From Pseudoxanthomonas winnipegensis (GTDB lineage: Bacteria; Pseudomonadota; Gammaproteobacteria; Xanthomonadales; Xanthomonadaceae): a DNA stretch of 64,000 bases. The notes beneath the pieces are model-generated. The model saw only the letters and a list, made by a program, of their open reading frames with translations, made no database searches and was not told the origin of the DNA. The stretch lies in assembly GCF_004283755.1 (NCBI RefSeq), contig NZ_SHMH01000003.1, forward strand, positions 310,001 to 374,000, given 5' to 3'. The position numbers and the translations under genes were made by a program. Shown here in pieces: positions 59,423-64,000 of the stretch; the stretch's first letter is position 1, and the number at the start of each line of letters is the position of its first letter.

Positions 59423-60337
59423 ATGTCGCTGCCGTTGCCCGATGTCTGTCTCGATGAATCGCCGTCCCAGCCGGCGCCGCTGTCCTGGGTCGGCATGAGC
59501 GGCATCGACCTGCCGCTGCGGCTGGACGAATCCGGCTGCCAGCGCCTGCTCGACGCGCGCGTGGACGCGCAGGTCGACCTGCCGGACGCGCGCGCCAAGG
59601 GCATCCACATGTCGCGGCTGCATCGTCAGCTGGACCACCTCGGCGTGGAGGCGCCGCTGAGCCCCGCGCGGGTGCAGGCCCTGCTCAGCGCCATGATCCA
59701 CAGCCATGCCGACTGCGGCAGCCGCCGCGCGCGGGTGCAGCTGGGCCTGGCGCTGCCCGTGCGCCGGCCCGCGCTGCGCACGCCCGGGCTGGCCGGCTGG
59801 AAGACCTATCCGGTGCGGATCGCGGCCAGGCTGGATGGCGGTGGCCTGGCGCTGCGCGTGCAGGTCGCGGTGACGTATTCGTCCACCTGTCCGTGCTCGG
59901 CGGCGCTGGCGCGGGCGGTGGTGGCCGAAGCCTTCCTGCGCGATTTCCAGGCGCGGGCCTCGGTGGATACGCAGGAGGTGACGCGCTGGCTGAGCGCCAA
60001 CGCCAGCCTGGCCACGCCGCACAGCCAGCGCAGCGTGGCGCAGGTGGCCATCGACGTGCCGGCCGAGGCGGCGGGCTTCGGCCTGCTGGCCTTGATCGAC
60101 CGGGTCGAGGCCGCGCTGGGCACGCCGGTGCAGACGGCGGTCAAGCGCGAAGACGAGCAGGCCTTCGCCATCGCCAACGGCGCCAACCTAATGTTCGTCG
60201 AGGATGCGGCGCGGCGCATCCTCGCGGCGCTGGAGGGCCGCTATGCGCGGCCCGGCGTGCAGGTCACCCATGCCGAGAGCCTGCATGCGCACGACGCGGT
60301 GGCCTGGGCCGGCGCGCCGCTGGAGCAGGCGGCATGA
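59423..60337 (+). CDS. folE2: GTP cyclohydrolase I type IB, FolE2
   Basis: The 304-residue protein matches FolE2: PLSWVGMSGIDLPLRL at the start, DLPDARAKGIHMSRLHRQLD, HSHADCGSRRARVQLGLALPVRRPAL, and the catalytic Cys156 in TYSSTCPCSAALARAVV. It makes dihydroneopterin triphosphate for folate like FolE, but works with manganese or iron instead of zinc, and typically replaces FolE when zinc is scarce. It lies 62 bases after zigA and overlaps the second GTPase gene by ATGA, in one operon. Confidence 0.95.
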   Translation: MSLPLPDVCLDESPSQPAPLSWVGMSGIDLPLRLDESGCQRLLDARVDAQVDLPDARAKGIHMSRLHRQLDHLGVEAPLSPARVQALLSAMIHSHADCGSRRARVQLGLALPVRRPALRTPGLAGWKTYPVRIAARLDGGGLALRVQVAVTYSSTCPCSAALARAVVAEAFLRDFQARASVDTQEVTRWLSANASLATPHSQRSVAQVAIDVPAEAAGFGLLALIDRVEAALGTPVQTAVKREDEQAFAIANGANLMFVEDAARRILAALEGRYARPGVQVTHAESLHAHDAVAWAGAPLEQAA

Positions 60338-61470
60338 GCGCGCCGCGCGAGCCGGAGCAGATCCCGGTCACGCTGCTGACCGGTTTCCTGGGCAGCGGCA
60401 AGACCACGCTGCTCAACCAGCTGGTGCGCCAGCCGGAGCTGGCCGACGCGCTGGTGATCGTCAACGAGTTCGGCGAGATGGCGCTGGACCATCTGCTGAT
60501 GGTCCACAGCCGCGAGCAGACCGTGCTGGAGCTGGGCGGCGGCTGCCTGTGCTGCAACGTGCGCACCGACCTGGTGGAGGTGCTGCGCGATGCGCCGTGG
60601 CGCTTCGCGCGCCAGGGGTGGCGCCAGTTCCGGCGCGTGGTCATCGAGACCACCGGCCTGGCCGATCCGGTGCCGATCGTGCACACGCTGCTGGGCCATC
60701 CCGACGTGGCCGGCCGCTATGTGCTGGACGGCGTGGTGACCACCGTCGATCTGGCCACCGCCCAGGCCAGCCTGGACCGGCACGAGGAAGCGGTGCGCCA
60801 GGTGGCCATCGCCGATGTGCTGCTGCTGACCAAGGACGATCTGGTGGAGGACGCGGCGTGTGCGGCGCTGGAGCAGCGCCTGCGCCGCCTCAATCCGGCC
60901 GCGCCGCGCCATCGCGTGCGTCACGGGCAGGTGCCGGCGGCGGCGCTGCTGGGACTGGGCCTGTTCTCGGTCCATGGCAAGCAGCCGGACGTGGTCGCCT
61001 GGTTGAACGAGGAGGCCTATCTGCCGCTGCCGGCCGCGCCGGCCTTCGCCTTCCAGCTGGGCATGCGCCAGCTCGAAGCGCAGGCCGCGGCGCCGGACCC
61101 CAATCGCCACGACGACCATGTGCAGGCCTTCTGCTTCCGCATCGAGGAGCCCATCGCCGAACAGGTGCTGGGCCTGTGGCTGGACACGCTGGTCGGCATG
61201 CTCGGCCCGGCCCTGCTGCGGATCAAGGGCATCGTCCACGTGCAGGGGCAGGCGGGGCCGCTGGTCGTGCATGCGGTCCAGCAGCTGTTCCATCCGGCGC
61301 AGGCCTTGCCGGCCTGGCCCGATGACGATCGCGGCTCGCGCCTGGTGTTCATCACCCGCGACGTGGAGCCGGCGCTGATCACCCAGACCTTCGAGGCGTT
61401 CCGCACCTCGGCGGCGCTGCGTCCGGTGTCCTCGGGCGCCTGGCCGCCACAGGCGCTGGGGCCTGCCTGA
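60334..61470 (+). CDS. Second COG0523/CobW-family GTPase
   Basis: The 378-residue protein has Walker A GFLGSGKTT (residues 17-25), GGGCLCCNV (CxCC metal site), IETTGLADP, and a TKDD guanine-site variant in place of NKxD. The C-terminal CobW_C part has an SVHGKQPDVVAWL and a HVQAFCFRIEEPI segment rich in His and Asp. It differs from the first GTPase enough to serve another client, possibly loading or protecting a different enzyme. It is coupled to folE2 by ATGA, the last gene of the zinc-starvation operon. Confidence 0.88.
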   Translation: MSAPREPEQIPVTLLTGFLGSGKTTLLNQLVRQPELADALVIVNEFGEMALDHLLMVHSREQTVLELGGGCLCCNVRTDLVEVLRDAPWRFARQGWRQFRRVVIETTGLADPVPIVHTLLGHPDVAGRYVLDGVVTTVDLATAQASLDRHEEAVRQVAIADVLLLTKDDLVEDAACAALEQRLRRLNPAAPRHRVRHGQVPAAALLGLGLFSVHGKQPDVVAWLNEEAYLPLPAAPAFAFQLGMRQLEAQAAAPDPNRHDDHVQAFCFRIEEPIAEQVLGLWLDTLVGMLGPALLRIKGIVHVQGQAGPLVVHAVQQLFHPAQALPAWPDDDRGSRLVFITRDVEPALITQTFEAFRTSAALRPVSSGAWPPQALGPA

Positions 61471-61530
61471 CAGGAATGTCGGGTGCCGCAGTGACCAACG
61501 GCACATGGGTTCGCGCGCGGCGCAGGCTAG

Positions 61531-61545
61531 TGTTACTAGATAACA
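61531..61545 (+). promoter_or_regulatory. Second Zur-box-like palindrome, before S46 peptidase
   Basis: TGTTACTAGATAACA has the same TGTTA-N5-TAACA form and spacing as the box at 58029-58043, 17 bases before the peptidase ATG. It overlaps an alternative palindrome, CTAGTGTTACTAG (61527-61539). The position suits a repressor site or part of the promoter. Confidence 0.5.
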
Positions 61546-61562
61546 ATTCGGAAAGGTTTCCC

Positions 61563-63725
61563 ATGCGTCGTCTCCTGCTGTCGGCCGCCATCGCCGCCAC
61601 CTGCATTCCCTCCGCCCTGGCCGTCGAAGGCATGTGGCAGCCGGCCCAGCTGCCCAAGATCGCCGGCGATCTCAAGGCGCACGGGCTCAAGCTCGATCCG
61701 GCCGCGCTGACCGACCTGACCGGTTACCCGATGGGCGCCATCGTCAGCCTGGGCGGCTGCACGGCCTCCTTCGTCAGTCCGCAGGGCCTGGTGGTCACCA
61801 ACCACCACTGCGCCTACGGCGCGCTGCAGTACAACTCCACGCCGCAGAAGAACCTGATCGAGGATGGCTTCCTGGCCAGGAGCGTCGGCGAGGAACTGCC
61901 CGGTTCGCCCGACATGCGCGTGTTCGTCACCGAGGAGATCCGCGACGTCACCAAGGAGATCACCGGCGGGCTGCGCGACGACATGGCGCCGCTGGATCGC
62001 TACAAGGCGATCGAGCAGGCGATCAAGGCGCAGGTCAAGGGCTGCGAACGCGACGGCTACCGCTGCGACGTCTACACCTTCCATGGCGGCTACAGCTACC
62101 AGCTGATCCGCCAGTTGGAGATCAAGGACGTGCGCCTGGTCTACGCGCCGCCGGAGTCGATCGGCAAGTTCGGCGGCGACATCGACAACTGGATGTGGCC
62201 GCGCCACACCGGCGATTTCAGCTACCTGCGCGCCTACGTGTCCAAGGACGGCAAGTCCGCCGAGTATTCCAAGGACAACGTGCCCTACCAGCCCAAGCAC
62301 GTGCTCAAGGTCAATCCGCAGGGCCTGGAGGAGGGCGACTACGTGATGGTGGTCGGCTACCCGGGCCGCACCAACCGCTATCGCCTGGCGCAGGAGGTGC
62401 AGGCGGCCATCGACTGGCAGTACCCGACCCAGATCAAGATCTACCAGGACAGCCTGGCTATCATCGATGCCGCCGCCAAGGCCAACCCCGAGGTGGGGGT
62501 GAAGTACGCCAACACGGTGGCCGGCCTCAACAACTATCTGAAGAACTTCGGCGGCCAGCTCGAAGGCCTGCGCCGTGCCGACGCGGTGGCGGTCAAGCAG
62601 CAGCAGGAGGCACAGCTGGACGCCTGGCTGACCGCGCGCAGGGACGGCGACGCCAAGGCCTTGGCCGGCGACATCGCCCAGCTCAAGCAGGTGCTGGCCG
62701 GCACCGCCGCCACGCGCGAGCGCGACCTGGACCTGAGCCTGCTGCAGCGCTCGGCGCTGTTCTCCACCGGCCTGCGCCTGACCCGCCTGGCCGGTGAGCG
62801 CGCCAAGCCGGACATGGAGCGCGAGCCGGGCTACCAGCAGCGCGACGAGGCGCGCATCGAGGGTGCGCTCAAGCAGATGGACCGCCGCTACGACGCCGGC
62901 GTGGACCAGCAGTTCCTGACCTATGCGCTGCTGCGCTACGTCAAGCTGCCGCAGGCCCAGCGCCTGCCGGCGCTGGACGCCTGGCTGGGTGGGGCGCGCG
63001 ACGAGGCGGCGATCAAGGCCAAGGTGGCCGCGCTGTACGCCGGCAGCAAGCTGGGCGACGGCCAGGCCCGCCTGGCCTACTTCAAGGACGACGCCAAGAC
63101 GCTGGCCGCGCAGGAGGACAGCATGCTCAAGCTGGCTGCGGCCCTGCTGCCGCAGCTGAAGACCCTGGAGGACGAGACCGACACGCGCGATGGCGTGCTG
63201 TCCAAGCTGCGCCCGCGCTACATGCAGGCGATGATCGCCTGGAAGGATTCGCAGAAGCTGCCGGTCTACCCGGATGCCAACAGCTCGCTGCGCGTGACCT
63301 ACGGCAATGTGCAGGGCGTGGCGCCGCGCGATGCGGTGAGCTACGCGCCGTTCACCCACGCCGAGGGCATCGTCGAGAAGGCCACCGGCGAGGTGCCGTT
63401 CAACGCCCCCAAGGCGGAGCTGGACGCGATCAAGGCCAAGGACTTCGGTCCGTATGCCTCGAAGAAGCAGGGCACGCTGCCGGTGGACTTCCTGGCCGAC
63501 CTGGACATCACCGGCGGCAACTCCGGATCGCCGGCGCTGGACGGCAACGGCCAGCTGGTCGGCCTGGCCTTCGATGGCAACTGGGAATCGGTGAGCGGCG
63601 ACTGGCTGTTCAATCCCAAGCTCAACCGCTCCATCCAGGTCGACGTGCGCTACATGCTGTGGGTCATGGACCACCTGGACCACGCCGACAACCTGCTGCA
63701 GGAAATGGGCGTGGGCAAGCGCTGA
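61563..63725 (+). CDS. S46-family dipeptidyl-peptidase, DPP7/DAP BII type
   Basis: The 720-residue precursor has a signal peptide (LLLSAAIAATCIPSALA). The chymotrypsin-like triad is His82 (VTNHHCAYG), Asp218 (RHTGDFSY) and Ser654 (GGNSGSPALDG), close to 86, 224 and 657 of the Pseudoxanthomonas DAP BII enzyme; a helical domain lies between. The residue that sets specificity, Gly in AFDGNWE (about 672), is Gly as in DPP7 rather than the Arg of DPP11, so cleavage after hydrophobic residues is expected. It releases dipeptides in the periplasm for growth on peptides. GGAAAGG precedes the ATG; a terminator follows. Confidence 0.92.
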   Translation: MRRLLLSAAIAATCIPSALAVEGMWQPAQLPKIAGDLKAHGLKLDPAALTDLTGYPMGAIVSLGGCTASFVSPQGLVVTNHHCAYGALQYNSTPQKNLIEDGFLARSVGEELPGSPDMRVFVTEEIRDVTKEITGGLRDDMAPLDRYKAIEQAIKAQVKGCERDGYRCDVYTFHGGYSYQLIRQLEIKDVRLVYAPPESIGKFGGDIDNWMWPRHTGDFSYLRAYVSKDGKSAEYSKDNVPYQPKHVLKVNPQGLEEGDYVMVVGYPGRTNRYRLAQEVQAAIDWQYPTQIKIYQDSLAIIDAAAKANPEVGVKYANTVAGLNNYLKNFGGQLEGLRRADAVAVKQQQEAQLDAWLTARRDGDAKALAGDIAQLKQVLAGTAATRERDLDLSLLQRSALFSTGLRLTRLAGERAKPDMEREPGYQQRDEARIEGALKQMDRRYDAGVDQQFLTYALLRYVKLPQAQRLPALDAWLGGARDEAAIKAKVAALYAGSKLGDGQARLAYFKDDAKTLAAQEDSMLKLAAALLPQLKTLEDETDTRDGVLSKLRPRYMQAMIAWKDSQKLPVYPDANSSLRVTYGNVQGVAPRDAVSYAPFTHAEGIVEKATGEVPFNAPKAELDAIKAKDFGPYASKKQGTLPVDFLADLDITGGNSGSPALDGNGQLVGLAFDGNWESVSGDWLFNPKLNRSIQVDVRYMLWVMDHLDHADNLLQEMGVGKR

Positions 63726-63749
63726 TCCCGCGCATCGCGGTGTAAATGC

Positions 63750-63777
63750 AACGGCCCGGTCGCGAGACCGGGCCGTT
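63750..63777 (+). terminator. Intrinsic terminator after S46 peptidase
   Basis: AACGGCCCGGTC (63750-63761), loop GCGA and GACCGGGCCGTT (63766-63777) form a perfect 12-pair stem followed by GTCGTTT; it may also serve the converging gene. Confidence 0.9.
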
Positions 63778-63812
63778 GTCGTTTCAGGCGGCGCTGGCGG
63801 TTTGCGGCGGCG

Positions 63813-64000
63813 TCAGGGCTGCAGCTCGCTGCGCAGGCCCTCGGCCAGCAGCGCATCGTCCACGTCGCGATACCAGTCCTCCGGGCCGGCGGCCACGGCT
63901 TCGACGTACAGCCCCTGCGCGTCCTGCAGCGGCGGGCGGCGCAGATGGACGATCGACACCCCGCGCGCGTCCAGCGAGAGCAGCACGCGCTGCGCGGTGC
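63813..64000 (-). CDS. Unrecognised protein, N-terminal part outside window
   Basis: Reading in from the right edge on the minus strand gives an open frame of about 61 codons ending at TGA (63815-63813). The visible C terminus reads TAQRVLLSLDARGVSIVHLR, then RPPLQDAQGLYVEAVAAGPEDWYRD, then VDDALLAEGLRSELQP. The mixed strand-helix character and strong GC3 bias look coding. No family is recognised from this piece. Confidence 0.6.
   Translation of the reverse strand, partial: TAQRVLLSLDARGVSIVHLRRPPLQDAQGLYVEAVAAGPEDWYRDVDDALLAEGLRSELQP

Noticed and set aside
61527-61539. TrpR-like operator CTAG-N5-CTAG before the S46 peptidase
   Set aside because: TrpR sites have four bases between the CTAG units and there is no link to tryptophan genes; the Zur-like reading fits the neighbours better, though it is also unproven.

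Overview
The window looks like a high-GC Xanthomonadaceae chromosome (Pseudoxanthomonas, Stenotrophomonas or Xanthomonas relatives). The signs are an S46 dipeptidyl-peptidase close to the DAP BII/DPP7 type, a periplasmic S9 glutamyl-endopeptidase-like enzyme, a TonB-dependent receptor, and palindromic intergenic repeats of the kind common in this family. The genus is inferred, not proven.

Bases 1 to about 29600 are the right part of an apparently complete lambda-like (siphovirus) prophage whose left end, with integrase and repressor, lies outside the window. Its order is: primase (partial) and VapE-type helicase; a repeat-rich, origin-like gap; small and large terminase; a Mor-like activator; a cassette of small cargo-like genes, partly on the opposite strand; a leader that resembles a C4-type antisense RNA in front of a KilA-N antirepressor-like gene; gpW, portal, a protease-capsid fusion and a decoration protein; a lysis cassette placed unusually between head and tail genes (hydrolase-like protein, holins, Rz/Rz1 spanins); then tail genes in lambda order (Z/FII/U-like, tube, G and G-T by frameshift, tape measure, M, L, K, J). 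The 2013-residue J-like tip protein ends in a domain that looks like a Hint (hedgehog/intein) module. Most structural genes overlap by ATGA, GTGA or TGATG, which implies translational coupling. A strong terminator at 29577-29600 and a host-type gene from 29978 bracket the right end.

From about 29978 the DNA is ordinary chromosome. It carries a small iron-permease-like membrane protein; a periplasmic molybdenum aldehyde oxidoreductase operon (paoABC); tRNA-Val(CAC); a LysR regulator divergent from an RND efflux operon (degenerate SDR, adaptor, pump, second SDR, outer-membrane factor); wrbA; an acyl-CoA-binding protein; a HipA-like kinase with DUF3037 partner; an S9 peptidase; a DUF3300 lipoprotein; a RidA-family protein divergent from a second LysR regulator and an SGNH hydrolase.

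The right end is a zinc-limitation cluster. A TonB-dependent receptor diverges from a COG0523 GTPase (ZigA-like), zinc-independent GTP cyclohydrolase FolE2 and a second COG0523 GTPase, with a Zur-box-like palindrome over the -10 region of the shared spacer. A second palindrome of the same geometry lies before the S46 peptidase gene, which hints that this secreted peptidase belongs to the same regulon. The last 188 bases hold the 3' end of an unrecognised gene on the minus strand.
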